Positions 47,831-59,909 of a DNA stretch of 64,000 bases are shown here, one piece after another (the stretch's first letter is position 1; the number at the start of each line of letters is the position of its first letter). The stretch lies in assembly GCF_026213295.1 (NCBI RefSeq), contig NC_079415.1, positions 25,598,612-25,662,611 of the forward strand. The letters run 5' to 3'. The notes beneath the pieces are model-generated. The model ran no database searches. It saw only the letters and a list, made by a program, of their open reading frames with translations, and had not been told where the DNA came from. Made by a program: the position numbers and the translations under genes. The stretch is from Gadus chalcogrammus (Eukaryota > Chordata > Actinopteri > Gadiformes > Gadidae).

Positions 47831-49427
47831 ATGGACTTTTCTATCGCCAACATGCCTCTGTACTCGGATATCTCAGGCACGGAGACTGGGAAATGCACAG
47901 ACTGCACCAAACTGCGACAGGCAGTGGCTTTATTTGAAACGAGACAAGCAGCATTAGAAAAATGCAAAGCATTCCTCCAGGATACAGTACCGATGGGTGA
48001 GTTTGCTGAGCTAACTCAGACAAATACACAGCAAGATGATCAAAGCTACACTGTATCCTTCCCGAAGCTGGACAAGAGAGAGACAGTTCCAGCTGCGTCT
48101 CACTGGCACAGATTCGGAGCAAAGCCAAAATAACATACCAAAGTGAATCAACAAGTTCACTCAACGCCAAATGCTAAGCTACCCAAAGCTAAAGTTGCAT
48201 GTATCAGCCGGATTAGCCCGTCACTGAAGTTAACCCTGCCGCTGAAGAACCGGTTCCTGCCACTTCAAGAGTCCACGAACGCGCCTGTCACCCATGCACC
48301 CTTGAGCCCCGAGATGTGTCCGGACAAACAGTGCGGACAGAGACCGACCATGAACCCGTCGCCAGAGAGGCGAGCTGTGCATACATCGGCCACCCATGCA
48401 CCCCTGAGCCCCGAAATGTGTCCGGACGGACGGTGCGGACAGAGACGGACCAAGAACCAGTCGCCATGGAGGCGAGCTGCGCATGCGTCGGCCACCCGTG
48501 CGCCCCTGAGCCCCGAAATGTGTCCGGACGGACAGTGCGGACAGAGATGGAACAAGAACCAGTCGCCACGGAGGCGAGCTGCGCATGCGTCTGCCACCGC
48601 CACCTCAAGCCAACAAGGGCCCATCTCACAGAAAGCAGATGAACCAGACACACTGATAATAGGAGACTCAACCATCAAGGATATAACCGGTGAGAAGATC
48701 AAAACATGCTACTTCCCAGATGTGATGGTTAGTGATATCAACCGGAAACTAGCCTACATATTGGAAAACCCCACAATCTCACAGATTATTGTGCATGCAG
48801 GACTTAATGATATTCGAAGAGAACAGTCAGAACTTCTGAAGAGGGATTACGCTGATCTATTGGATACACTGGACAAAATACACATTAAGTCATTCATCAG
48901 TGGACCCATACCAGCAGTTGACAGGGGAATAAACAGATTCAGTCGTCTACTTGCACTGAATACATTGGCTTTCCAGAGTCTGCAATGTAAGAGGAAGGGG
49001 CTTTATTGACAATTTCAACTTGCTCTGGGGGCGCAAATATGTTTTCAGAGCAGATGGCCTACACCCAAACAGGTTAGGCTCAAAACTGTTAAGGGACAAA
49101 CTTCTCTTCTCGCTCTCCCACAAATCTCCAAGGTCTGGCGCACAGGCCACAGTCAGAGCACAGGTTAAAAAGAAGCTAGACTACAACCTTCCCGACACAT
49201 CTACTCTGCCACTATCTGACACACAGATAGCAGACAGACCACAGACCTTGAAGAGAGACAACAGCCTGCCCGACACCATGGACACCGTGCCTTCCCCCAT
49301 CGCTGATGCTGGCTTGGCGAGGAACGGCCACCCCCCTCCACTGCATTCCCCCATCGACGATGACCTCCAGCCTCCTCTCTCCCATAGCCACAACAACAAC
49401 TCCAGCTCCACTGTCTCCTCCCTTTGA
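47831..49427 (+). pseudogene. LINE ORF1 with SGNH-hydrolase (esterase-like) domain
   Basis: The N-terminal part starts at MDFSIANMPLYSDISG and has a short Cys pair (CTDC) and helical text; TAA at 48131-48133 interrupts but the frame continues at once. Then come three 34-residue repeats (about 48290-48595) and the hydrolase: block I LIIGDSTIKD (catalytic Ser), block III VHAGLNDIRRE (G-x-N-D) and, after a one-base frame change near 49010, block V FRADGLHPNRLG (D-x-x-H). All catalytic blocks are present. Esterase ORF1 proteins occur in CR1-group LINEs; their role in retrotransposition is not settled. A P/S-rich tail ends at 49427. Confidence 0.82.
48288..48596 (+). repeat. Coding 102-bp tandem triplication inside ORF1
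   Basis: Three in-frame units, each with APLSPEMCPD, CGQR and RRAxHxSAT; period 102 bases, so 34 residues. Units differ by a few bases, for example CGQRPT, CGQRRT, CGQRWN. Confidence 0.93.
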
Positions 49428-49659
49428 GATTTCCAGCTGAATTTAAGAAACTGGAATATGTTGGCATCAAACTTGCATCTGTGTCAATGATGGCATCGCC
49501 ACGTCATGGCCACAGGCTGATAACACCCAAGAGGATGGCGCCCCAGCCCCCCCCCTGTACTGATAGTAGTCCTGAGTATTACTGAGACAAAAAAGGGTTC
49601 AGCCGTAGACACAGTATAAAGGAAGCTTTGCATAATCTGCTGAACCCAAGGTTGCCAAC

Positions 49660-51297
49660 GTGAAACATGGCAACTTTTGCATTCCTGCTGTAACCACTAA
49701 GAGAGTAAACAAAGGGAAACTTATACACAATGCTAACCTCACAAATCTCATACCTATTGCCTCCAAACCAAAAACAACCTTAAAGCCTATCAACAACACC
49801 ATCAGGATGGGTCTACTTAATGTTAGGTCTCTTAATAACAAATCATTTTTAGTTAATGATTTTATTACCACCTCTAAACTGGATTTTGTGTTTTTAAATG
49901 AAACATGGCTAGAACAAAATAACAGTGCAACCGTTCTGATAGAGACAGCTCCTCCAAACTATAACTTTTTTGATGCATGTAGATCTGGAAAAAGAGGTGG
50001 AGGGGTTGCTGCTGTATTAAAATTTTTGTATTATTCAGGGGAAACAGATGTTATTTGGTTCGAATCATCATTCGAATAACTTTGTGCTGTATCGAAATGC
50101 TTGCCCAGAGTTCTCCTATTAATTATTTACAGGCCACCCACATACTCTGCAAATTTTTTAGACAACCTCACAGAATTATTGTCTAGCAACTCCACAGACT
50201 TTGACTGTCTAGTTATAACTGGTGACTTCAATTTTCATACTGATGATGTAAATGACAAGTGTGCAAAAAAACTTTTTACCATTTTGGACACATTTGAACT
50301 GTCTCAACATGTGAAAGAGCCTACTCATTGTAAGGGGCACACTCTAGACCTGGTAAACCAAAGGGCCTCAATGTTTCTGATCTCTCTGTTACTGATCCTT
50401 CCTTGTCTGACCACTTTTGTGTTTTCTTTAATATATCTTTCATTCCCGACATACAGACAAAATCAAATACTCTCAAAAAACTGTATATCAATGAAGAATC
50501 AAATGTACTTTTAAAAAATGCCATCTCCTTGCTACCACCTCCCAACCCATGTTCTGCTGATGATCTTTTAGAGAACTTTATGCATCTTTGCGAGAGAAAC
50601 ATTTTTCTCCAATATCATTAAAACCAATACTAATAATGCAAAAACCCTATTTGCAACTGTGGACAGACTGACCAACCCTCCAACACAAATTCTACCTGAT
50701 CTCCATTCCACGCAGAAATGCAATGAGTTTGCAGATTTTTATACTGATAAAATTGAAGGCATCAGACGAGCCATCAATATCTCCCCTTCAAACAAAAATG
50801 TAGGACTACCACCCTGTTCAGGCAAAAGTGACGTGGTAGGGATGGCATGCTTTAATGTTATAGACTCTAAAAATCTTGTGGAAACTGTGACACAACTAAA
50901 GCCATCCACCTGTTGCCTTGATACTTTACCTACCAACCTCTTTAAGAATGTTTGACTGCCTAGCAATAGACATACAGCAGATAGTTAACAACTATCTCCA
51001 GTCAGTCAACTTCCCAAAAGCCTTGATAGCCAAGGTACCTCTATTATTAACAACTACAGACCAATATCAAATCTTCCCTTCATAAGTAAAATCATTGAGA
51101 AAGTTGTCCTCCAGCAACTTAATCACTTCCTGGTATCAACTGGTTGCTATGACGCCTTCCAATCAGAATTTTGACCGCTGCACAGCACTGAGACGCCATT
51201 ATTAAAGTTGTAAACGACGTCCGCCGTTAAATTGGTTCAGATCCTACCTACAAAATAGGAACTACTTTGTTTCCATTGGCGACTTTGTATCAGAATC
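49660..51297 (+). pseudogene. LINE ORF2: endonuclease and N-terminal reverse transcriptase
   Basis: Endonuclease motifs in order: MGLLNVRSLNNKS, FVFLNETWL, GKRGGGVAAV, LIIYRPPT, VITGDFNFHTDD, KGHTLDLV and (shifted frame) LSDHFCVFF. The linker region has CNEFADFYTDKIEGIRRAI, and the RT begins with YRPISNLPFISKIIEKVVL near 51055, then NHFLVSTGCYDAFQSEF. After that the RT palm is deleted and only WFRSYLQNRNYFVSIGDF remains before the hAT fragment. Several stops and frame changes. Confidence 0.85.
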
Positions 51298-51697
51298 AAC
51301 CAGTGGTGTAGTCTACGTGATACGCAGGTATACGCCGTATACCCACTAGGAACGCACCAGGATTTGCGTATACTAGGGATGGGCGTGAGGAATCGATTAC
51401 TCGAGTACTCCTCATTACAAATGAACTCGGTTGGTGGACAGGCAAACTCGAGTTTGCATATGCACACACAAACAAAGTTTCCTGAAGCAAATGTATAAAT
51501 TTTCTGTCGGCGCCACAAATGCATGCCGTGGGCACAAAGCAAATTAAATGTATCCATTTCGGTGTGGCGCGTTCCGTGCCGTGTGCAGGCACGCCAGAAT
51601 TCAAAAAGTTAAGAGATGGCGGTTAAAGCAAAGCGCAGCGAAGAATTTAAATACTTTAAAGAAATAGGAGATCATAAGGTGAAATGTAAAATATGCT
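51298..51697 (+). mobile_element. hAT fragments inside the LINE
   Basis: CAGTGGTGTAGTCTACGT at about 51300 and CTAGGGATGGGCGTGAGG at about 51372 are two hAT-style 5' ends. From 51615 an ATG frame reads MAVKAKRSEEFKYFKEIGDH and KVKCKIC, the start of a BED finger. It is cut at ATATGC, where LINE text resumes (CLDYCNGLLTGLP), so the rest of the transposon and part of the LINE RT are gone. Confidence 0.65.
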
Positions 51698-51967
51698 TGA
51701 TTACTGCAATGGTCTCCTTACAGGTCTCCCAAAATAAACTCTAAGGAAGCTTCAGCTTGTTCAGAATGCTGCTGCTAGAGTTCTAACAAAGACCAAAAAA
51801 TTTGAACATATTACACCAATTCTTAAATCGTTACATTGGCTTCCTAGGTCAGATAATTGATTTTAAAATCATGTCGCTAACCAATAAACCCCTACATGGT
51901 TTAGGCCCAAAATATTTATAGATAAATATATATATACTGATATGCTTCCACTACATAAGCCTTCTAG
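51698..51967 (+). pseudogene. LINE C-terminal segment
   Basis: LDYCNGLLTGLP, LQLVQNAAARVLTKTKKFEH and ITPILKSLHWLP are the conserved tail after the RT in CR1/Rex/L2-type ORF2. It is cut by the Harbinger-type element and continues at 58800 with TLRSSETNLLIIPRVNTK. Confidence 0.85.
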
Positions 51968-52536
51968 GGGCCCTATCTTGCATCCGGCGCAAGTGACTTA
52001 GTCACTGGCGCATGTGTCGTTGCTAGTTTACAACTGGCGCAGAGCGTTCTTTTCCCACCAGCGCCACTCGCCGGTAAATTAGGGATTGATCATGCGCCGC
52101 AAGGGGCGGTTCGGCGGTAGGAGGAGGCGTGTTCTGGCACAAACGGTATTTTGCCGTCTCTGAATACCATTGCGCTACTGACCAGGAAATACCTGGTTTA
52201 AAGTCAGTGGCGCATTGTTCAGACGCTATTTTAAGGGCGCATGCATACATGCGCATGCGATGCATACGGATTGCTTGTGCACCTCGCGCATACACTTTGC
52301 TTCTCTCATCTACCTAGCAGCCGCACATTCTTGGTAAATTATTTGGGAAAGAACAGCTGATGCAGCGGTAATAAGTTGTACTTTTAAATCAATGCATCTG
52401 CAAACACCGTACAGCAAACACATATTTTCTTGACACAGACATCGTGTAGGCCTACATGCCCATAACTTTTAGGATTGATGAGTAGGCCTATTTGATCGTG
52501 AAAAACATTGTTTTACCGCGAGTGAGTGTTAAAAAG

Positions 52537-53030
52537 AATGAATGAATGCGGGCGCGCGTGTGTGCTCTGTAAGGCGCCCAGTTTCCAACCTCGAAATTTC
52601 ACTTAATTTAAATCGAATTTGCATGGTATTTCTTATCCTTACCAGATGCCCGAACCACCTCAGCTGACTCCTTTCTAAGTAAAGGAGCAGCGGCTCTAAT
52701 CCGAGTTCCTCACGGATGGCTGAGCTTCTCACGCCAGCCACCCTTCTGAGAAAACTCATCTCGGCCGCTTGTACCCGCGATCTCGTCCTTTCGGTCATCA
52801 CCCAACCCTCATGACCATAGGTGAGGATAGGAACGAAGATCGACCGGTAGATCGAGAGCTTTGCCTTGCGGCTCAGCTCTCTTTTCGGAACAACGGTGCG
52901 GTAAAGCGAACGCAATACCGCCCCCGCTGCTCCGATTCTCCGGCCAATCTCACGCTCCATAGTTCCCTCACTCGCGAGTCGCGAACAAGACCCCGAGGTA
53001 CTTGAACTCCTTCACTTGGGCAAACTAAAC
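52537..53030 (-). pseudogene. RTE-like LINE ORF2 C-terminus
   Basis: Minus strand: KEFKYLGVLF, then after a frame change MEREIGRRIGAAGAVLRSLY, ILTYGHEGWVMTERTRSR, VQAAEMSFLRRVAGV, IREELGLEPLL and RSQLRWFGHLVR. This is the region after the RT in a common teleost LINE. The downstream end carries a GAATGAATGAATG tail (52536-52550 on the plus strand), in keeping with a short tandem tail at a LINE 3' end. Confidence 0.75.
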
Positions 53031-53520
53031 ACGTAACGCATAATACAATCAATGGCAATGTCTATTACCGCGGGGACACATGCATATTAGGATAGCATAC
53101 AATACTGATAAGAAACAATGTTTATAATGTATTGCCAGGGTATCTGCAGGTTTCAGCAAGTCAAATTTAAGACTTTTTAAGACCTTTTTAAGACCACCTT
53201 GAATGAAATTTAAGACCTTAAACCCGCGATGGTCGGGGGGATCCCGCTGTATTACAACCCAAGCGTAGCATGTGTGTCACTCAATGAGACTCATTCAAGT
53301 TTACTTTTTGTCTGTTTATTGAACATAAAGTGATACTCAGTGCTCTCTGGTTCAAAAACTGTAAGAACAAGTGCATGTTTCCGAACAAGAAGTTTACAAA
53401 ATAATATACAAAAATACACAAACAAATTTAGTAAATTGAGTCAAACAGCATTGGCTCTGTGGTTCACGAAATAACAAGTGCAGCTGCAAACCTCTAACAA
53501 AAAAAAACAACGAATGAACC

Positions 53521-53653
<133 letters not shown>

Positions 53654-53658
53654 GAGCC

Positions 53659-56600
53659 TCAGGTGAGCCTCAGTTCTGTGGCCTTAATCTCCAGTTCTGC
53701 CTCAATCCTTTTCAGCTCACTTAATTTTTCCTTGCATCTCTTCCTGAGGATGTTTGATTTCGTTATGAGCTGAGCCATCAAGGTGCCGGACTTACCCTCA
53801 GCTTGCTCGGCAAACAGGTCAGCATCTTTCTCCAGAGAGCCACATACCTCCAGGAGAGTTTTCTTTTTCTTCTTAAGCTCAGCGACGTGTTCTTCTGCAG
53901 CTTTCCTCTTCTGCCCTTGTGCAGCACCTTGGCTCTTCCTCTTTTCCAGGTCAAGGTGTTCTCTATATTTTGACCTTGCTGATCCCACCGAGGTCAGCAG
54001 CTCCTTGGTGAGAGGGACATTGACAACCCCCCCACAAACGGCAACGTAGTCACATACCAGTCTCTGGGCAATGACACCGTCCTCCTTAAGGTTTACAGTT
54101 TCCACCTCCTTATTTATCGAGAAGCCTCTCTCGACCGTTGCCTGCCCATGGGATAACAGTAGGATCTTCTGACAGAAACCCCAAAGCTCAGGGTAGGGTT
54201 GGCTGAGAAAGCCATGCAGAAACACATCAAGCCTGGTTTCGATGGGCCGGAAGGACAAAAACTTCTCACTTTTAGCCTCGACAGACATGAAGTTCCCAAA
54301 CTGTTGGATAATCACATCACCTGAAATAAAACAGATGAAAGGAAATATGTGAAATCTTATTTAGATGATTAATTATGATAAGCAGATGGTCTTATGTCCA
54401 ATTGTTCCTTATAATCAGGAACAACATTAAAACTATTCTATGAACTATTCATACCAGCAGCGACACCTCTGGACAACTGCTTGTCTTGCAGGAATTTCTG
54501 CACTACACTCCTCATTCTTCCCTGGCACCAGTCCGGGTCGGAGTACATGGCTGTGGGGTCCAGGCATGCCACCTGTCTCACAATAGGGTACTTCAGGGGG
54601 CTCTTGTCCTGGACTTTCTTTAGGATATTTGACATACCCTTCACGCAGTCCTTCCTAAACTCTAGGGCAGTGAGCTCTCCTATGCTGTTCTTTCTCTGGA
54701 GGTCCTGACAGATGGGTAATGTGTTGTAAATACAGCTGAATGGCCTAACACAGCATTCTCTCCTGCCTGGTGGATATGGAGCATCATTTGATAGAAAGTA
54801 AGTAATAAGTAATACATCTAAATTACCTTCAGGGCTGCCTCTGCACCCAAGCCTATGTCAGCTTCCTTCAAGTTGACCCAGATCTTTTGGTCAGCCACAT
54901 CCAGCCTCACCAGCTGCACTGGAGTGATGTTTTGGAGATGCTCCCTCTTGACAAAACGCCTAAGCATACTCTGAAAGGGTAATAGGAATTGTTACATAGA
55001 GGGGTAGGTACCTTGATAACCACATTAACCATGATAAACATTTCTATATTAGTTATTTAAAATAATCTCTTAACATCACCATAAGAAAGTATAAATAATG
55101 ATGAGTGACCTTTACTGAGCAAAAACATAATCTTTCAGTCATTTTATGTTTTGATTAGGGACGAGTTTCATGAATCAAGCTACCAAACAGCGTCTCCCAT
55201 TTTTGCCTACTACACGCATGCCCGCACACATACAGTATGCCCCACACACGCTCAACTTGTTTTTCTTTTCTTCTTGATTCTTCATTATTAATTTGATTAC
55301 CTGGAACAACTCCACCAAGTCCTTGCAAAGGAATGGCATGACTGGTGCGTCAGTCTGATACTTCGTCAGAAAGGGAGTGAACGTCCTTGAGATGGCCATG
55401 AAGAATTGTAGCTTAGGCAAGATGAGTGGATCTTGCTTGGCTGCTTCTATGGTGTCAAATGAGGCTGTTCCAGGGTTTGGAACCTTCTTTGTCCGCACTG
55501 CATCCACGTATGTCACCAGTGAAGGCCATACCTTTAATATTTCATCATGTATGTGTTTATTATTTCATCATGCACGTCTATTTTATCGTATTGTGCAGCA
55601 CCTTGTAATTTTGTTAGAGTGCTATAATATAAATAACGTTTAATTACTATTACCTCTATGGCCCTTTCTACAACTGGCAGGTTTTCAATCCACCGATGCC
55701 CACAGAATGGTAGCGGGAAGACTGAGGATTTGGTGAGGGCAATGAAGTCATCCCTCCTTGCTGGTGTGTTATGAAAAAGGTAGTGCATCCCCCTCAACAC
55801 CTTGGTGGAAGAGAGCGGAATGATGAGTTAACCGTCATCTCTGATGGAGAATGACTTTTACCCACCCATGCACACACTGATAGCACTGGTGGGACTTCTT
55901 CACTAAAATTGTTTAAAGGAGCAATATATTGCAGGCCCATTCCCCCTGTCATATCAGACTGTAAAACCAGCACCGCCCATTAGACCACACAGTGACAGTG
56001 ATATCTTTTTCTCACAGGGGCAACTTGAGTCAAGGAGGCAAATGGGCTGTTGCCCGGGTAACCAAAGCAACATCCTGAGCAAATCCCGAGACTGACGGTT
56101 AATGTACATTATGTGTAAATGGTAATAAACATCTGTAATAACATTAAATCAAATTCAAGCTCTATTTATATTCTTTCTATTGTCCATGTGTGAAACTAAT
56201 TTCCCTAGTGAAACTAATGAAAGATTTCTCTTAGTTATAATTATCTTACCTTCTCCAGTTGCCACATAGAGAATCCACATTTGAATGCGTTATGTAGGGT
56301 GTGGAGGCCACAGCTACCCACATTCACCAGCTGGACACCACCATACTGCTCAGCGTGCTCTTGCTGTAGAAGCTCAAAGAATTTCCAATTTACATTGGGT
56401 CCATCCATGGAGATGGACACCATGTTCCTCAGATTCAGCTCCTTCACACACTCCTGAGAAAGAAGTTGATTATGATTATAATGACATGATTGCCAATGGT
56501 TCAGTTTAATTTATTTCATCCTCAGTTAACATTAACTCTCTCCCTCTTCCATCCATCCACTCCCTCTCCCTTCTCTTATGTCCCCATCTCTGTTAGTCTA

Positions 56601-57676
56601 AAAAAATAATGGGGTAGAAATTACTAGCCTACACAGCATGAATACACACACATGTATGAACTTAACTCCTTTACTCACACACACATGTATAAACACACAA
56701 ACATAACACTCAAAGCTGCAAGCTTTTTATATTCATCATACAGCCACATTATACCTTTTAATATGTAATTGCATTACACATATGCAAGCACACACATGCC
56801 GACACACACACACAAACACAGACACACGCACACATAATTATATATACGGCCCCCAAGCACACGCACACACACACGCACACACATGTCATCATTCCCTATT
56901 TTAGGCCGACCATTATACTGAATAGGCCTGCATAATGAAATTGCCCAAATGCATATAAAGTTCACAATTAATCATTGAAAAAAATTTATATTACTTACTT
57001 TGAAGTGGTGCAGTAAATCTCGGGCTGTTGCGTGTCCCATGAATTGTGAGCCCAAGTACCGGGAATGCACTTGATCTCCGACCCAATATCGGACGTGCAC
57101 GTCAAGTTGTTTGCTCTTAGTGGCGTGGTTCAACGTCTCATCAAACATCAACACAAAATCAGCCTTGTTGACGCTGCAGATTAGCTCGTTGCGGATGAAC
57201 GGCGCTAGTCCGAAGCGAGTTATATACGCCGTTTTGTCCTTTCCGGCCGTAAAGGTGCTCGCGATTTGAGAGTCGGGGAACATCATACCGAAGAGCTCTC
57301 CTATCCCCTCATTTGAGTTGTAGGACTGGTGCTTGACCACTGTGTTCAAAATCCACAACACCTCCGCTTTCAGCGTTGGTGTCGCACCAAATGCTACCCT
57401 CAGGTCAGTGCTAGCAGCGCGGACCGTCTGCGGCGGTGGCGCCGGGGCAGAGATGCAAAATGTAGAAATTGCTGGGGTCTGTGTGTGGCTCCTGGCAGAG
57501 GTTTTGTGTTTTTGGCTCTGCATATGGCTGAGGACAGCCTTAATCCCCATGGTGCCGAGCTTAAATGTACTTTTGCACAGAATGCATCTGGCCTCTTCTG
57601 GGTTGGCAACAGACGCTAGCCAACCTCTGAAACGGACGTCTTGCAGCCAACTGACGTTGAACTTGCATTTCCCCAT
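53659..57676 (-). CDS. hAT5-type transposase, seven exons, 771 residues, apparently intact
   Basis: Exons on the minus strand: 57676-56999, 56453-56250, 55800-55654, 55531-55301, 54970-54827, 54704-54455, 54320-53659. All have GT/AG ends and the phases agree, giving 772 codons with the stop. Residues 1-60 hold a BED-like finger with CILCKSTFKLGTMGIKAVLS and HMQSQKHK. The core has FVLMFDETLN and VSISMDGPNVNWKF (acidic residues), then SCGLHTLHNAFKCG and GHRWIENLPVVERA. The C-terminal hAT block is LLLSHGQATVERGFSINKEV, and a lysine-rich coiled-coil tail (ELKKKKKTLLEVCGSLEKDA) follows. It should excise and insert DNA in the nucleus. Exon 6 start is the least certain boundary, chosen because it alone keeps phase. 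Confidence 0.8.
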
Positions 57677-57983
57677 TGTTGCAGACTAGCTAGCAAGCGC
57701 GCAGACATCCGTATATATATGCAGCTAGCAAGAAAGTAGCCTCTCTACATCTCCTTCCCGAAAAGTCCCGCGAGAAAATTAAAAAATAAAATAGTCCTGC
57801 CCCGACAAATTTAAGACCTCCGAGTTATTTATTTAAGACCAGCGTATGACATTTTTGACGAATTTAAGACTTTTTAAGGCCTTAAATTTAGAAAAATGAA
57901 TTTAAGACTTTTTAAGACTTTTAAGACCTCCGCGGACACCCTGATTGCGTATATCATTAAATAGAACCACAGTTACCGCATAT

Positions 57984-58799
57984 CATATGTTATAGCCTAT
58001 CATATGTTTTCTTTGCCGAAATTTATTTGAGGACTCAGTATATTCCATGTGTGAATTAGGCCATATTATTTGGCAATAAACTAAGCCATTTGCAGTTTGA
58101 AATTCTCGGAGACTGCAGACGCGCTGTCAAAATATCAACTCGTCCGATTCAAATGCGCTCATGGCTCTTAAAGGGGATGGGAGCTGGCACTCTCATTGGT
58201 TTGTTGCACGTTACGCCCAAACCACACCTACGGGTAATTAGGCTGCTTCAGACCAACCCTTTTGACACTTGCGCCGCGGCGCAAGCGTCATTTATCCGCC
58301 TGTAAAATAGCGATAGCGCCGTAGAACCGCCCACAAAGCTACTTGCGCTTTGCGCTTCCCACTTGCGTTTCAGACCGTTAAAATAGGGCCCCATATGTTA
58401 TAGACTATCATACGTTTTCTTTGCCGAAATTTATTTGAGGACTCAGTATATTCCATGTGTGAATTAGGCCATATTATTTGGCAATAAACTAAACCATTTG
58501 CAGTTTGAAATTCTCGGAGACTGCAGACGCGCTGTCAAAATATCAACTCGTCCGATTCAAATGCGCTCATGGCTCTTAAAGGGGATGGGAGCTGGCACTC
58601 TCATTGGTTTGTTGCACGTTACGCCCAAACCACACCTACGGGTAATTAGGCTGCTTCAGACCAACCCTTTTGACACTTGTGCCGCGGCGCAAGCGTCATT
58701 TATCCGCCTGTAAAATAGTGATAGCGCCGTAGAACCGCCCACAAAGCTACTTGCGCTTTGCGCTTCCCACTTGCGTTTCAGACCGTTAAAATAGGGCCC
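57984..58799. repeat. Tandem duplication of 408 bp
   Basis: 57984-58391 and 58392-58799 are nearly identical, each beginning CATATGTTATAG and ending ATAGGGCCC. The unit includes the right terminal repeat of the Harbinger-type element, so an extra internal copy of the end exists. Differences are a few bases (GCCTATCATATG against GACTATCATACG). Confidence 0.95.
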
Positions 58800-59010
58800 T
58801 AGAACACTAAGATCTTCTGAGACCAATCTGTTAATTATCCCCAGAGTAAACACGAAACATGTTTACTCTGGGGATTTAGTTACTATGCAACAAATAGCTG
58901 GAATAAACTCCCTGAGGATTTAAGACCTGCACCAACTCTGAGCACCTTTAAAACAAGACTGAAGACTTTTATGTTTGCTTTAGCTTTCTGCTAAATTTTA
59001 AATACATTGC
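58800..59010 (+). pseudogene. LINE ORF2 end after the insertion
   Basis: TLRSSETNLLIIPRVNTK and then WNKLPEDLRPAPTLSTFKTR, LKTFMFALAF in neighbouring frames close the ORF. A 20-base inverted repeat (GAGTAAACACGAAACATGTTTACTC) lies at 58843-58867. Confidence 0.75.
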
Positions 59011-59906
59011 ACTTTCTAAAAAGCTTTTTTTTAACTTTGCCTTTATTTTCTATTTTATTGCTAAAATGCCTTTTTAACTTTCCCTTTATTTTCTATTTTT
59101 ACCAGAAAGATACATGATCTGATACTAGAGAGAAAGGATAAGGGTTTGAGACCCAAGTTCTGTCTGGGTTAGAGTCCTAGAATCTGGGTTGGAGTCCCAG
59201 AGAAAGGACCAAGTTCCTTTAGGTCGGGTTGGAGTCCCAGAGAAAGACCCGAGTTCTGTCTGGGTTAGAGTCCCGACGTCTGTCTGGGTTGGAGTTCCAG
59301 AATAAGGCCTTTGGTTCGTGGTTAGAGTCCCGACGTGTGTCTGGGTTAGAGTCCTCGAATCTGGGTTAGAGTCCTAGAATAGAGCCAGATGGTTGGAGTC
59401 CCAGAGAAAGTACCAAGTTCCTTTAGGTCGGGTTGGAGAACCGACATGGGTACCAGAGAGACTGTTGATCTGATCTTAAATACATTGCACTTTCTATTTT
59501 TCCTCATTTCTTTGTATAGGTTTTCTTTTACTTTCTAAAATGCCTTTTTAACTCTACCTTTATTTTCTATTTTTACCAGAAAGATACATGATCTGATACC
59601 AGAGAGAAAGGATAAGGGTTTGAGACCCAAGATCTGTCTGGGTTAGAGTCCTAGAATCTGGGTTGGAGTCCCAGAGAAAGGACCAAGTTCCTTAGGTCAG
59701 GTTGGAGTCCCAGAGAAAGACATGAATTCCCGACGTCTGTCTAGGTTAGATTCCCAGAATAAGGCCTTTGGTTCGTGGTTAGAGTTCCGACGTCTGTCTG
59801 GGTTAGAGTCCTAGAATCTGGGTTAGAGTCTTAGAATAGAGTCCTAGCCTAGAATAGAAATTGACTAGAATCCAGGTTGGAGTCCCAGAGAAAGTACCAA
59901 GTTCCT
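59011..59906. repeat. Minisatellite in the LINE 3' UTR
   Basis: Irregular array of GGGTTGGAGTCCCAGAGAAAG, CTGGGTTAGAGTCC and CCGACGTCTGT words. A larger unit starting ACCAGAAAGATACATGATCTG occurs at 59100 and 59575, so a block of about 475 bp is duplicated. The array resumes at 61024-61100 after the next insertion. Confidence 0.85.
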
Positions 59907-59909
59907 TTA

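Noticed and set aside
48230..48702. Three overlapping minus-strand frames opposite ORF1
   Set aside because: They are shadows of the 102-bp coding triplication; the plus strand has the SGNH motifs in order.
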